From assembly GCF_018494065.1 (NCBI RefSeq), contig NZ_JABBFR010000007.1, positions 62,001 through 126,000 of the forward strand: a DNA stretch of 64,000 bases. Direction: 5' to 3'. How positions within the stretch are numbered: position 1 is the stretch's first letter; every line of letters begins with the position of its first letter. This document shows, one piece after another, positions 28,361 through 36,600 of the stretch. The DNA is from Rosenbergiella gaditana. GTDB lineage: Bacteria > Pseudomonadota > Gammaproteobacteria > Enterobacterales > Enterobacteriaceae. The translations under genes were made by a program, and so were the position numbers. The notes under the pieces were generated by a model. That model was not told the DNA's origin. It ran no database searches and saw only the letters and a list, made by a program, of their open reading frames with translations.

Positions 28361-29671
28361 ATGCACAAAATTATTAATACCTTTCTGCCTTTATATTTTG
28401 CAACGCTTCTTTTACTGCTCGGTTCAGGATTACTCACGACCTGGGTTTCCCTGCGCTTGAGTCTGCAACACGTTTCCGGCGCAATGATCGGCGCCATTAC
28501 TGCCGCAAACTATATTGGCTTGGTCATTGGCGGCAAAGTTGGTCATAACTTAATTGCCCGTGTCGGACACATTCGTGCTTACGTCGCCTGTGCCGGAATC
28601 ATCACCGCTTCGGTGATAGGTCATGGTATGACGGATTGGGTGCCAGTATGGATCGCCCTACGATTTATTATCGGCTTAGCCATGATGTGCCAATATATGG
28701 TGCTAGAGAGTTGGTTAAACGATCAGGCTGAACCTCAGCAACGCGGCGTGATTTTTGGTCTCTATATGGTGGCTACCTATTTAGGGCTCTCAGCAGGGCA
28801 AGTGATCTTAACGCTGCATTTCAGTAATCAACTTTTCCCCTTATTAATCGTGGGACTCTGTTTCTCGCTCTGTTTGGTACCGATCGCCTTAACGACGCGG
28901 CTCAAGGTTCAGCCGATGTCGCCAGCCCCTTTAGAGCTCGGTTACTTCTTTAAAAATATCCCGCGTTTATTGGCCATCACCTTAGTGACGGGGATGATTA
29001 TTGGCGCCTTTTATGGGATGGCCCCCGTGTATGCCAGTACCTTGTCGTTCAATACTTCACAGGTTGGCCTATTTATGGCATTAACGATTTTTGCCGGATT
29101 GGTGACTCAGTTTCCCCTAAGTTGGCTCTCTGATCGTTATGAGCGACAAAGGCTATTGTTAGCCACCTCTTCACTGTATGTCTTAGCCTCAATACCTCTA
29201 GTTTTTTTGGTGCATATCTCTTTTGTAGTACTGATGTCGATCGCTTTTTTAGCAAGCATGGTGCAGTTTGCGCTTTATCCTTTGGCGGTCGCCATTGCCA
29301 ATGATCGAATCACTCCTGAACGCCGTGTCTCCCTAACGGCTTGTCTACTGATGTCTTACGGGATTGGTGCCAGTATTGGCCCGTTATTCACCGGGGTACT
29401 GATGGAATCCTTTGGGGGAAATATGCTTTATCTCTTCTTTGTATTATGCGGTGGAACGATTTTCGCTTTGAGCTGGAAAACCTTGCCAGTGCCTAAGCGT
29501 TTGCAAGAAGAGTCTGTTGCGCACGTCCCTCTTACCGATGGTTTGGTCAGTTCCCCCTTAACGGCTGCGTTAAATCCGGTGATTGATGAAGTGGATATTA
29601 TCAATACGATGGTCAACACTGGCGAAGACGAGGGCGTAATGAAGGGTGACAACGGGACCGAGGCACCGTAA
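28361..29671 (+). CDS. MFS transporter, YcaD-like
   Basis: 436 residues with twelve predicted helices. The start ATG at 28361 (MHKIINTFLPLYF) lies after the betT terminator; the open frame extends back to 28235 but those codons overlap betT and the hairpin. Helix motifs such as GKVGHNLIARVGHIRAYV (loop 2-3 motif A-like) and LESWLNDQAEPQQRG are characteristic of the YcaD group. The C-terminal tail of about 55 polar, acidic residues (VNTGEDEGVMKGDNG) is longer than in E. coli YcaD and is unusual. Substrate unknown. Stands alone between two terminators. Confidence 0.8.
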   Translation: MHKIINTFLPLYFATLLLLLGSGLLTTWVSLRLSLQHVSGAMIGAITAANYIGLVIGGKVGHNLIARVGHIRAYVACAGIITASVIGHGMTDWVPVWIALRFIIGLAMMCQYMVLESWLNDQAEPQQRGVIFGLYMVATYLGLSAGQVILTLHFSNQLFPLLIVGLCFSLCLVPIALTTRLKVQPMSPAPLELGYFFKNIPRLLAITLVTGMIIGAFYGMAPVYASTLSFNTSQVGLFMALTIFAGLVTQFPLSWLSDRYERQRLLLATSSLYVLASIPLVFLVHISFVVLMSIAFLASMVQFALYPLAVAIANDRITPERRVSLTACLLMSYGIGASIGPLFTGVLMESFGGNMLYLFFVLCGGTIFALSWKTLPVPKRLQEESVAHVPLTDGLVSSPLTAALNPVIDEVDIINTMVNTGEDEGVMKGDNGTEAP

Positions 29672-29684
29672 TCCAGCTATTACT

Positions 29685-29718
29685 AGTTATTCTCAAAAAG
29701 AGAATAACTTTGTTTTAA
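29685..29718 (+). terminator. intrinsic terminator of the 28361 MFS gene
   Basis: AGTTATTCTC-AAAAA-GAGAATAACT then TTGTTTT, 14 bases past the stop. Confidence 0.85.
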
Positions 29719-29791
29719 TTATTCATTTTTATTGGTTTAAAAAAGTAATTAAGGTTGTCGTCAACATTAATTAATTTATTATGAGGTCGCT

Positions 29792-31165
29792 ATGTCACAA
29801 CCACATTCTCGTAATCCGGCCAATGGTCACATGATTAAAGATTATCCTTTTATCAGTCAAAGTGAGTGTGAGGCGATTGTCCGCCGCACTGCCGCTGCCC
29901 AAAAAAACTGGCGTGAAGTCTCGTTAGAAGACCGCCGTAACGTGCTATTACAGCTTGCGACGGCATTGCGTGAACGTAACGAAGAGTTAGCCGCGATGGC
30001 AACGCGCGAAATGGGTAAACCGATTAGCCAATCTCGTGCCGAAGTGAATAAATGTGCTCAAGTCTGTGAATGGTATGCCGAGCATGGCCCTGCAGTATTA
30101 GCACCACAGCCAACACAAGTTGAAGATAGCAAAGCGTGGCAGGAATTCAGACCTCTCGGAACAATTCTTGCGGTAATGCCGTGGAATTTCCCTTACTGGC
30201 AAATTCTACGTGGGGCAGCGGGTATGCTATTGGCTGGCAATACCTATCTGCTTAAGCATGCGCCGAATGTGATGGGCTGCGCCTATTTGATGAAGGATAT
30301 CTTCGACAAGCTTGATGCGCCTGCAGGTCTTTTCGATGTGGTCAATATTGACAACGAAGGGGTATCTTCACTGATTGCCGATTCAAGAATTGCCGCCGTC
30401 GCTGTCACAGGTAGCGTGCGCGCAGGATCGGCCATTGCGGCCCAAGCTGGGGCAGCATTGAAGAAAACGGTACTTGAATTAGGCGGGTCGGATCCCTTTA
30501 TTGTCTTAGCTGACGCGGATCTTGATGAGGCAGTCAAAGCAGCGGTGATTGGTCGCTACCAGAATACCGGGCAAGTGTGTATGGCGGCCAAGCGATTTAT
30601 TATTGAAGAGAGTATTGCTCAAAAATTTGAGCAGAAATTTACGCAGGCAGTGGCTGAGCTCTCAATGGGCGATCCGACACTCGACAATACCTATCTGGGG
30701 CCCATGGCGCGCTACGATCTCCGTGATGAGCTGCACCAACAGGTAGAAAAAACCTTAGCTGAAGGGGCACGTCTGGTCTGTGGTGGCGAAAAAGTGGCGG
30801 GTGAAGGAAACTACTATGCCCCAACTATTTTAGCTGATGTCAGCGAAACGATGACCGCATTTCGTGAAGAGGTGTTTGGTCCCGTTGCTACGTTAAGTGT
30901 GGCACGCGATGCACAACATGCCCTTGAGCTAGCAAATAATAGCGACTTTGGCTTGGCCGCTACGGTATGGACGGCTAACACAGAAGTCGCCGATATGCTG
31001 ACACGTCATCTGGAGACCGGTGCGGTGTTTGTGAATGGCTATGGTGCTTCTGACCCAAGGGTCACTATCGGTGGGGTGAAAAAGAGTGGTTATGGGCGTG
31101 AATTGAACCATTTTGGTCTACATGAGTTCTGTAATATCCAGACCGTGTGGCGGGATCGCCGCTAA
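29792..31165 (+). CDS. sad: NAD+-dependent succinate semialdehyde dehydrogenase (Sad/YneI)
   Basis: 457 residues. Oxidises succinate semialdehyde, the product of GABA transamination, to succinate. The closest relative in E. coli is Sad (462 residues) rather than GabD: LLKHAPNVMGCA, VTGSVRAGSAIAAQAGAALKK, LELGGSDPFIVL, NTGQVCMAAKRFI with the catalytic Cys and the end GLHEFCNIQTVWRDR. In E. coli Sad it is partnered by another operon; here it sits next to gabT/gabP, so it serves as the second step of GABA breakdown in place of gabD. A shared terminator separates it from the regulator. Confidence 0.93.
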   Translation: MSQPHSRNPANGHMIKDYPFISQSECEAIVRRTAAAQKNWREVSLEDRRNVLLQLATALRERNEELAAMATREMGKPISQSRAEVNKCAQVCEWYAEHGPAVLAPQPTQVEDSKAWQEFRPLGTILAVMPWNFPYWQILRGAAGMLLAGNTYLLKHAPNVMGCAYLMKDIFDKLDAPAGLFDVVNIDNEGVSSLIADSRIAAVAVTGSVRAGSAIAAQAGAALKKTVLELGGSDPFIVLADADLDEAVKAAVIGRYQNTGQVCMAAKRFIIEESIAQKFEQKFTQAVAELSMGDPTLDNTYLGPMARYDLRDELHQQVEKTLAEGARLVCGGEKVAGEGNYYAPTILADVSETMTAFREEVFGPVATLSVARDAQHALELANNSDFGLAATVWTANTEVADMLTRHLETGAVFVNGYGASDPRVTIGGVKKSGYGRELNHFGLHEFCNIQTVWRDRR

Positions 31166-31169
31166 TTTT

Positions 31170-31204
31170 AAAGCCGGGCAGCGGGTACAAGGCTGCCCGG
31201 CTTT
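31170..31204. terminator. bidirectional terminator between sad and the MocR gene
   Basis: AAAGCCGGGCAGC and GCTGCCCGGCTTT make a 13-pair stem with a nine-base loop, placed between the convergent stops (5 and 8 bases away). Confidence 0.88.
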
Positions 31205-31211
31205 CATTCTG

Positions 31212-32699
31212 TTACTGCTCAATAATACCTTCCTGACATAAACAGTGTCGCAATGCGGTAAAGGCCGAAAAGAGTGCGGGCTCATCTACACAGGCATATC
31301 CCAGCAAAAGCCCTCTTTCCTGTTGTGGCGTCAAATAATATTGAGACAACGCACGGGCAATCACTCCCTGATGTAATGCACGGTTGGCGATAGCCACGTC
31401 GTCACAGCCGTCTGGTAGCGACAAAACCAGATGAAGGCCAGCATCATGGCTATATCGGGGCAAAAAATCGTTGCCCAAATATCGCGAGATCAATCCTAAA
31501 AGAAACTGTCGGCGTTGATGATAAAGCAGTCGCATTCGACGTATATGGGCGGCGAAATGCCCCTCTCGAATAAATTCAGCAATGGCGCGCTGTTTAATTA
31601 AGTGGCCACCACGATAGAGTTCTGCTGCGGCCGTACGCAGTGGATGACTTAAGCTCTTCGGCACTACCAAATAGCCCATTCTCAACGCGGGATAGAGCGT
31701 TTTACTAAAGGTCCCCATATAAATGACGGGGGCATTTTCCTCAAGTCCCTGTAACGCAGGATGTGGCGGGTTGGAGAAACGGAATTCGCTATCGTAATCA
31801 TCCTCGATAATCCAAAATCGCTGGCGGCGCGCCATGTCGAGTAACTGTTGGCGTCGTACCAACGACATCAGTCCACCGAGTGGGTATTGGTGTGAAGGCG
31901 TTACGAAGACCATTTTCGGGATCGGTGCGCTATGGGTATTGGGGATTATGCCGTCAGCATCGACGGGGAGGGCATGAAGCTGCAGGCCATTACACCTAAG
32001 GATATTGCGAGTTCCCCAGTATCCAGGATCCTCCACCCAGACCGGATCGTTAACATCTGCGAGTACCCTAGAGATAAGGTCAACAGTTTGGTGAATACCT
32101 TCCGTGATAATAATTTGCTCTGCTTCGGCCTTTACGGAGCGAGTAACGCGTAAATATTCACTCAGTGCTTGTCGAAGCTGCGGGCAGCCTCCGCCATTAC
32201 TGTAAATGAGTTGATCGATCTGCGGAGCCTTTTGCAGGCGATTCTCAATTTTACGTAATAGCTGATGAGGGAAGGCTGTGACATCTGGCGCACCAGGGAC
32301 AAAGGCTCCCCATTGGTAGGGGGAAGCATTCGCATAGCCGAGTAGTTCAGAACCACGAGTGGAAAGGCTATGCGCAGGTAGCACCCGCTGATTTTCCAGC
32401 GATTGTGGTTGCACCGGTTCCGGTGAAAATTCCGGCAGCATTTTTGCCACCCAGGTACCACTCCCCGTACGGGCCGTGACATAGCCTTCAGATAACAGTG
32501 ATTCGTAAGCATTGAGCACCGTATTTCGTGAAACATTCAGCTCTTTGGCGAGATCCCGGCTTGCAGGCAAACGTGTTTCCGGCGGAAAAATACCTTCCGT
32601 GATTGCTAGTTGCAATACCTGTAATAAACGGTGGTGCAATTTTCCATTAGGATATTTTTGTAACCTAGCCAGTAAGTGATCGGCATACAGGGATCGCAA
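31212..32699 (-). CDS. MocR/GabR-type transcriptional regulator, probable regulator of GABA genes
   Basis: 495 residues from a TTG at 32699. An N-terminal GntR-type winged helix (LHHRLLQVLQLAITEG, LPASRDLAKELNVSRNTVLNAYE) is joined to a fold-type-I aminotransferase domain with PLP-binding motifs: DPGYWGTRN, WIIEDDYDSEFRF, and GTFSKTLYPALRMGY with the Schiff-base Lys. The frame stays open to 32828, but that would overlap gabT, and only the TTG has an AGAAGG ribosome site at 32706-32711 with six-base spacing. Family knowledge: Bacillus GabR uses PLP and GABA to activate gabTD. Flanked by sad and gabT, so a GabR-like role is a strong inference. Confidence 0.85.
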   Translation of the reverse strand: MRSLYADHLLARLQKYPNGKLHHRLLQVLQLAITEGIFPPETRLPASRDLAKELNVSRNTVLNAYESLLSEGYVTARTGSGTWVAKMLPEFSPEPVQPQSLENQRVLPAHSLSTRGSELLGYANASPYQWGAFVPGAPDVTAFPHQLLRKIENRLQKAPQIDQLIYSNGGGCPQLRQALSEYLRVTRSVKAEAEQIIITEGIHQTVDLISRVLADVNDPVWVEDPGYWGTRNILRCNGLQLHALPVDADGIIPNTHSAPIPKMVFVTPSHQYPLGGLMSLVRRQQLLDMARRQRFWIIEDDYDSEFRFSNPPHPALQGLEENAPVIYMGTFSKTLYPALRMGYLVVPKSLSHPLRTAAAELYRGGHLIKQRAIAEFIREGHFAAHIRRMRLLYHQRRQFLLGLISRYLGNDFLPRYSHDAGLHLVLSLPDGCDDVAIANRALHQGVIARALSQYYLTPQQERGLLLGYACVDEPALFSAFTALRHCLCQEGIIEQ

Positions 32700-32798
32700 T
32701 TGGTACCTTCTTTTTAATAGTAAATGGCTCTCGCTATCGATCTGTATCAAGGATAAATAATTAAGTCTAATGATTTTAATGGTGAGTGGAAGAAACAG

Positions 32799-34055
32799 AT
32801 GAGCGGAACTAACGAAAGTCTCAATCAACGTAAAGCACAGGCTTTGCCCCGTGGTAGTGCAGTAATGTGTGAGTGGTACGTCGATCGTGCAGAAAATGCC
32901 ACAATTTGGAGCACAGATGGTCGAGAGTTCATCGACTTCGCCGGAGGGATAGCCGTATTAAATACTGGTCATCGACATCCTAAAATTACGGAGGCGGTCA
33001 CGGAACAACTTCAGAAATTTACGCATACTGCGTTTCAGATCGTTCCTTACGAAAGTTATATCACTTTAGCCGAACGTATCAATCAACGTGTTCCTGTGCA
33101 GGGGCCGGCCAAGACGGCGTTCTTCTCGACGGGAGCGGAAGCATTAGAAAACGCAGTAAAAATTGCACGCAGTGCAACCGGTCGTCATGGGGTGATCACT
33201 TTTACCGGTTCCTTTCATGGCCGGACAATGATGACGATGGCGATGACCGGTAAGGTTGCACCTTACAAGCAGGACTTCGGTCCAATGGTTCCCTCTGTGT
33301 TCCATGCTCGTTTCCCTGATGGGAAAAAGGTCAGCAGTGAGCAAGCATTGGAAAGTTTGCACGATATTTTTAGCTGCGATATCGCCCCGCATAACGTTGC
33401 GGCGCTGGTCATTGAACCGATTCAGGGCGAGGGGGGATTCCGCGTTGTGCCGCAAGAGTTTATGCAAGCACTGCGTGATATTGCTGATCAATATGGCATT
33501 TTATTGATAGCAGATGAAGTGCAAAGTGGTTTCGCCAGAACTGGCAAGCTTTTTGCAATGGAACACTTCACTGCCAAGGCTGACATCATCACTATGGCAA
33601 AGAGTTTAGCAGGAGGGTATCCCTTGTCAGCAGTAAGCGGTCGCGCTGAAATCATGGATGCGCCGAATCCAGGTGGACTGGGGGGAACCTATGCGGGCAA
33701 CCCCTTAGCGATTGCCGCGGCAAACACAGTACTTGAGATTATCGAAGAAGAAGATCTCTGTGCGAAAGCGAACAAGTTGGGCAATGAACTGGTCGAGACT
33801 CTGACGGAGTTATCCCAACATTGTTCGGCGATTGAGCAAGTCAGAGGGTTAGGCTCAATGATTGCGGTAGAACTTAAGGATGCACACATAGCCAAGGCTA
33901 TTCAAGACACCGCGATGTCACAAGGCTTACTGCTGTTAACCTGTGGTCAGAAAGGTAATGTTATACGTTTTCTTTATCCGTTAACTATCCCAACTGACCA
34001 ATTCCGCAAAGGCGTTAAGATTTTAAGCGGAGCGCTAACACAGCATGCCACTTAA
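32799..34055 (+). CDS. gabT: 4-aminobutyrate aminotransferase
   Basis: PLP-dependent transfer of the amino group of GABA to 2-oxoglutarate, giving succinate semialdehyde and glutamate. 418 residues, normal size. Motifs: STGAEALENAVKIAR, FTGSFHGRTMMTMAMTG, LLIADEVQSGFARTG, and MAKSLAGGYPLSA with the PLP Lys. A GGAAG site precedes ATG 32799. Forms a likely operon with gabP (86-base gap holding only a weak GGCTA/TAGCC hairpin). Confidence 0.95.
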   Translation: MSGTNESLNQRKAQALPRGSAVMCEWYVDRAENATIWSTDGREFIDFAGGIAVLNTGHRHPKITEAVTEQLQKFTHTAFQIVPYESYITLAERINQRVPVQGPAKTAFFSTGAEALENAVKIARSATGRHGVITFTGSFHGRTMMTMAMTGKVAPYKQDFGPMVPSVFHARFPDGKKVSSEQALESLHDIFSCDIAPHNVAALVIEPIQGEGGFRVVPQEFMQALRDIADQYGILLIADEVQSGFARTGKLFAMEHFTAKADIITMAKSLAGGYPLSAVSGRAEIMDAPNPGGLGGTYAGNPLAIAAANTVLEIIEEEDLCAKANKLGNELVETLTELSQHCSAIEQVRGLGSMIAVELKDAHIAKAIQDTAMSQGLLLLTCGQKGNVIRFLYPLTIPTDQFRKGVKILSGALTQHAT

Positions 34056-34141
34056 TTCACCGGGCTATCGACAGGGTAGCCTTGAACATTAGTCAGTAAG
34101 TGATGGGGTAGTTTATCGCTATCCCGTCTCGGGGAATAAGT

Positions 34142-35542
34142 ATGAATGAATTACCAGCGAGTAGCGATACCCTCTCTCAAGGACTTAAGTCCCGTCATAT
34201 TCGTATGCTATCAATCGGCGGTGTGATTGGTGCAGGATTATTTGTAGGATCTGGGCATGCCATTGCAGCTGCGGGTCCTGCGGTGCTGTTTGCTTATATT
34301 ATTGCCGGCGCATTGGTCGTCTTTATTATGCGTATGCTGGCTGAGATGGCCGTCAATACGCCGGATTCTGGATCGTTTTCCACCTATGCATCACAAGCTT
34401 TAGGACGTTGGGCAGGGTTCACCATCGGTTGGCTTTATTGGTGGTTTTGGGTGTTAGTCATCCCGCTAGAAGCGAATGCTGCGGCCACCATTCTCAATGC
34501 ATGGGTCCCAAGCGTCGCAATCTGGCAATTTACCTTATTTATTACCCTGATTTTGACCGTCACCAACTTATTCAGCGTTAAAAATTACGGCGAATTCGAA
34601 TTCTGGTTAGCCCTAATTAAAGTCTGTGCGATTGTTGCTTTCCTCGCCTTGGGCGCAGCGGCGATCTTTGGTCTTCTACCAAGTAGCCAAGTCAGTGGTA
34701 TTAGCCACCTTTACGACAGCGGTGGATTTATGCCTCGCGGAATTGGCGCAGTGCTTTCTGCCATATTAACTACCATGTTCTCCTTTATGGGCACAGAAAT
34801 TGTCACCATTGCGGCGGCAGAATCACGTAATCCTGGCAAGGAGATCTCACGCGCAACCAACTCGGTCATTTGGCGAATTGCATTATTTTATTTATTGTCG
34901 ATTTTCTTCATCGTCGCGTTAGTGCCTTGGAATTCTCCAGATTTGGCAGCAAATGGATCCTATCAAACTGTTCTTGAAATGATCGGGATACCTCACGCGC
35001 GCTTAATCGTCGATGTTATTGTGTTGACTGCGGTGTGTAGTTGCCTCAATTCGGCACTTTATACCTCATCACGGATGTTGTTCTCCTTAGCCAAGCGTAA
35101 AGATGCGCCAGCGGCCATTGCGAAAACCAACGCTAAAGGCACTCCTTATATGGCGGTGATCTTTTCAACGGCAGTGGCTTTCTTAGCGGTTATCGCTAAT
35201 TATCTTGCCCCCGCGGCGGTGTTTGATTTCTTATTGGCCAGCTCCGGGGCAATAGCGCTACTGGTGTACTTAGTGATTGCGTTCTCACAATTAGTCATGC
35301 GTAAGCGGTGTGAGCAAAAAGGTAAAGTATTGGATTACAAAATGTGGCTCTTCCCCGGTCTGACGTATGCCATTATCGCAGTGATTATCGGTATTCTTGG
35401 TAGCATGCTATTTATTCCGGGACACCAGTCAGAGGTTATCTCAACCGGTATCTTGACGCTGTTAGTGGTCGCTGCGGGCTGTATCGTCCATCGTCGCCAA
35501 ACGCGCAAGCTTTCATCATCGGTACTGGCGCGAAATAATTAG
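34142..35542 (+). CDS. gabP: GABA permease
   Basis: Twelve-helix amino-acid permease of the APC/AAT family, 466 residues (E. coli 466). The signature GVIGAGLFVGSGHAIAAAGPA near the start and the FMGTEIVTIAAAES helix (substrate site) are in place; the KNYGEFEFW motif is the usual GabP loop. Provides GABA for GabT and Sad. Confidence 0.93.
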   Translation: MNELPASSDTLSQGLKSRHIRMLSIGGVIGAGLFVGSGHAIAAAGPAVLFAYIIAGALVVFIMRMLAEMAVNTPDSGSFSTYASQALGRWAGFTIGWLYWWFWVLVIPLEANAAATILNAWVPSVAIWQFTLFITLILTVTNLFSVKNYGEFEFWLALIKVCAIVAFLALGAAAIFGLLPSSQVSGISHLYDSGGFMPRGIGAVLSAILTTMFSFMGTEIVTIAAAESRNPGKEISRATNSVIWRIALFYLLSIFFIVALVPWNSPDLAANGSYQTVLEMIGIPHARLIVDVIVLTAVCSCLNSALYTSSRMLFSLAKRKDAPAAIAKTNAKGTPYMAVIFSTAVAFLAVIANYLAPAAVFDFLLASSGAIALLVYLVIAFSQLVMRKRCEQKGKVLDYKMWLFPGLTYAIIAVIIGILGSMLFIPGHQSEVISTGILTLLVVAAGCIVHRRQTRKLSSSVLARNN

Positions 35543-35562
35543 TCTCGACGCGGTTAAATGAT

Positions 35563-35589
35563 AAGAGCGCGCAAGTCGCGCTCTTTTTT
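35563..35589 (+). terminator. intrinsic terminator of gabTP
   Basis: AAGAGCGCG-CAAGT-CGCGCTCTT followed by TTTTT, 21 bases past the gabP stop. Confidence 0.92.
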
Positions 35590-35768
35590 ATGGGGCGAAT
35601 AAGTCATCATTGGATTGTATAGCGCTGCCACAGACGCTATTTTTCTCCCCTTAATCTGGGCAGGATCTTTCAGCAATAACTGATCGTCAAATCCTTAACT
35701 AATGCTATGATGTAGCCCTTAGTCATCACGTCCGTTGTTGTACGGTTTTCAGGTCATCAGGAGTCAGT

Positions 35769-36209
35769 ATGTTTAATTCATTATCTTCCACTGCTAAGGC
35801 GTTAGTGGTGGGGCTAACCGTTTCATTCCTAACCGTGAGTTGTGCTGATCATCATGATACGGATGACAGTGAAACCACCGTTAATCAGCCCACTACAGTA
35901 CCTGATGTACAACAACCTGCGGTTGAGCAACCCGCTCCTGCAGCACCTAGCGAACCTGAGGCGAAAAAATTCAACGATCCTTTAGAATTGGCCAGCTTCA
36001 CTGGTGACTTCAAACAATATCAAGCAGGCGACACGGTTCCTGCTATGTATCGCACCGCGCAGTACACCATCAGTAAATGGCAGTTGCGTAAACTCCCGGC
36101 ACCGAGTGCGGGTAGCCACTGGACTTACTTTGGCGGCAGTTATGTGCTGATTACTGATGTAGAAGGTAAAATTTTACGGATGTTTTCAGGCGAGATCATT
36201 TACCGCTAA
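35769..36209 (+). CDS. RcnB-family periplasmic protein with acidic, proline-rich linker
   Basis: 146 residues. Signal sequence of about 25 residues, ending LTVSCADHHDTDD. A linker rich in Pro, Glu and Gln (about residues 38-68) is followed by an RcnB-like C-terminal domain: GDTVPAMYRTAQYTISKWQLRKL, then GSHWTYFGGSYVLITDVEGKI. RcnB helps limit nickel and cobalt in E. coli. SC before ADHH could be a lipobox (TVSC) but the -3 residue is Thr, so lipid modification is uncertain. The HHDTDDSE patch after the signal could bind metal. No rcnA neighbour. Confidence 0.75.
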   Translation: MFNSLSSTAKALVVGLTVSFLTVSCADHHDTDDSETTVNQPTTVPDVQQPAVEQPAPAAPSEPEAKKFNDPLELASFTGDFKQYQAGDTVPAMYRTAQYTISKWQLRKLPAPSAGSHWTYFGGSYVLITDVEGKILRMFSGEIIYR

Positions 36210-36214
36210 TTATA

Positions 36215-36244
36215 TTGAGGGGCGTCATCTATGATGCTCCTCAA
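36215..36244 (+). terminator. long hairpin downstream of the RcnB-like gene
   Basis: TTGAGGGGCGTCAT and ATGATGCTCCTCAA pair over 14 positions with two G:U pairs. No T-run follows, so it may act as an mRNA 3' stabilising structure or a factor-dependent terminator. Confidence 0.55.
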
Positions 36245-36351
36245 CAGATCCCCCTCTTCCTTGTCCATTCCTTAAACACTCCCTTATTTTTCACTTCGCT
36301 TGGCTTTTACCCACCAAATTTACTTCTGCTGTCTGGGAGGATTTCATCTTA

Positions 36352-36456
36352 ATGATGAACGATGTCGCTAACCTACCCTTAGCTAACTATTTAATTATTC
36401 TAATGATGTTATTACCGATAGTGGCAAGTTCTAATGTGCTGAAAGCTGCTGGTTAA
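36352..36456 (+). CDS. possible small membrane protein, 34 residues
   Basis: Within the 391-base gap after the RcnB-like gene, an ATG preceded by GGAGGA (ten bases upstream) opens a 34-codon frame: a short polar start (MMNDVANLPLAN), a hydrophobic stretch of about 15 residues (YLIILMMLLPIVASS), and a short NVLKAAG tail. A GTTACAT/ATGTAAC inverted repeat (36459-36485) begins three bases after the stop. The ribosome site and single-pass profile fit a small membrane protein; I do not recognise a family. Chance is not excluded. Confidence 0.4.
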   Translation: MMNDVANLPLANYLIILMMLLPIVASSNVLKAAG

Positions 36457-36543
36457 TTGTTACATTTGATTTTTTGTGATGTAACGGCCGCTTTTTCTGC
36501 TAGTAAAAGATGCTATAAAGGTTAAACAAAATTATAAGGTTTT

Positions 36544-36582
36544 CCCGCCGTATCGCGTGTAGCGGTGGGGTATTTTTCTTTT
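36544..36582 (+). promoter_or_regulatory. terminator-like hairpin in the leader of the 36601 MFS gene
   Basis: CCCGCCG and CGGTGGG (one G:U) form a seven-pair stem followed by TATTTTTCTTTT, 18 bases before the MFS start. The preceding sequence has a TATAAG-type -10, so the hairpin may lie in the leader and act as an attenuator; it could also simply end transcription from upstream. Confidence 0.45.
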
Positions 36583-36600
36583 ACTGGCTAGGATAGAACT

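Noticed and set aside
32701..32748. TGGTACC and TGTATC as GabR direct repeats between the MocR gene and gabT
   Set aside because: They differ from the Bacillus ATACCA repeats and have the wrong spacing and orientation; too weak to annotate.
34056..34141. GGCTA/TAGCC hairpin between gabT and gabP as a terminator
   Set aside because: The stem is short and lacks a T-run; it is more likely an mRNA feature within one operon.
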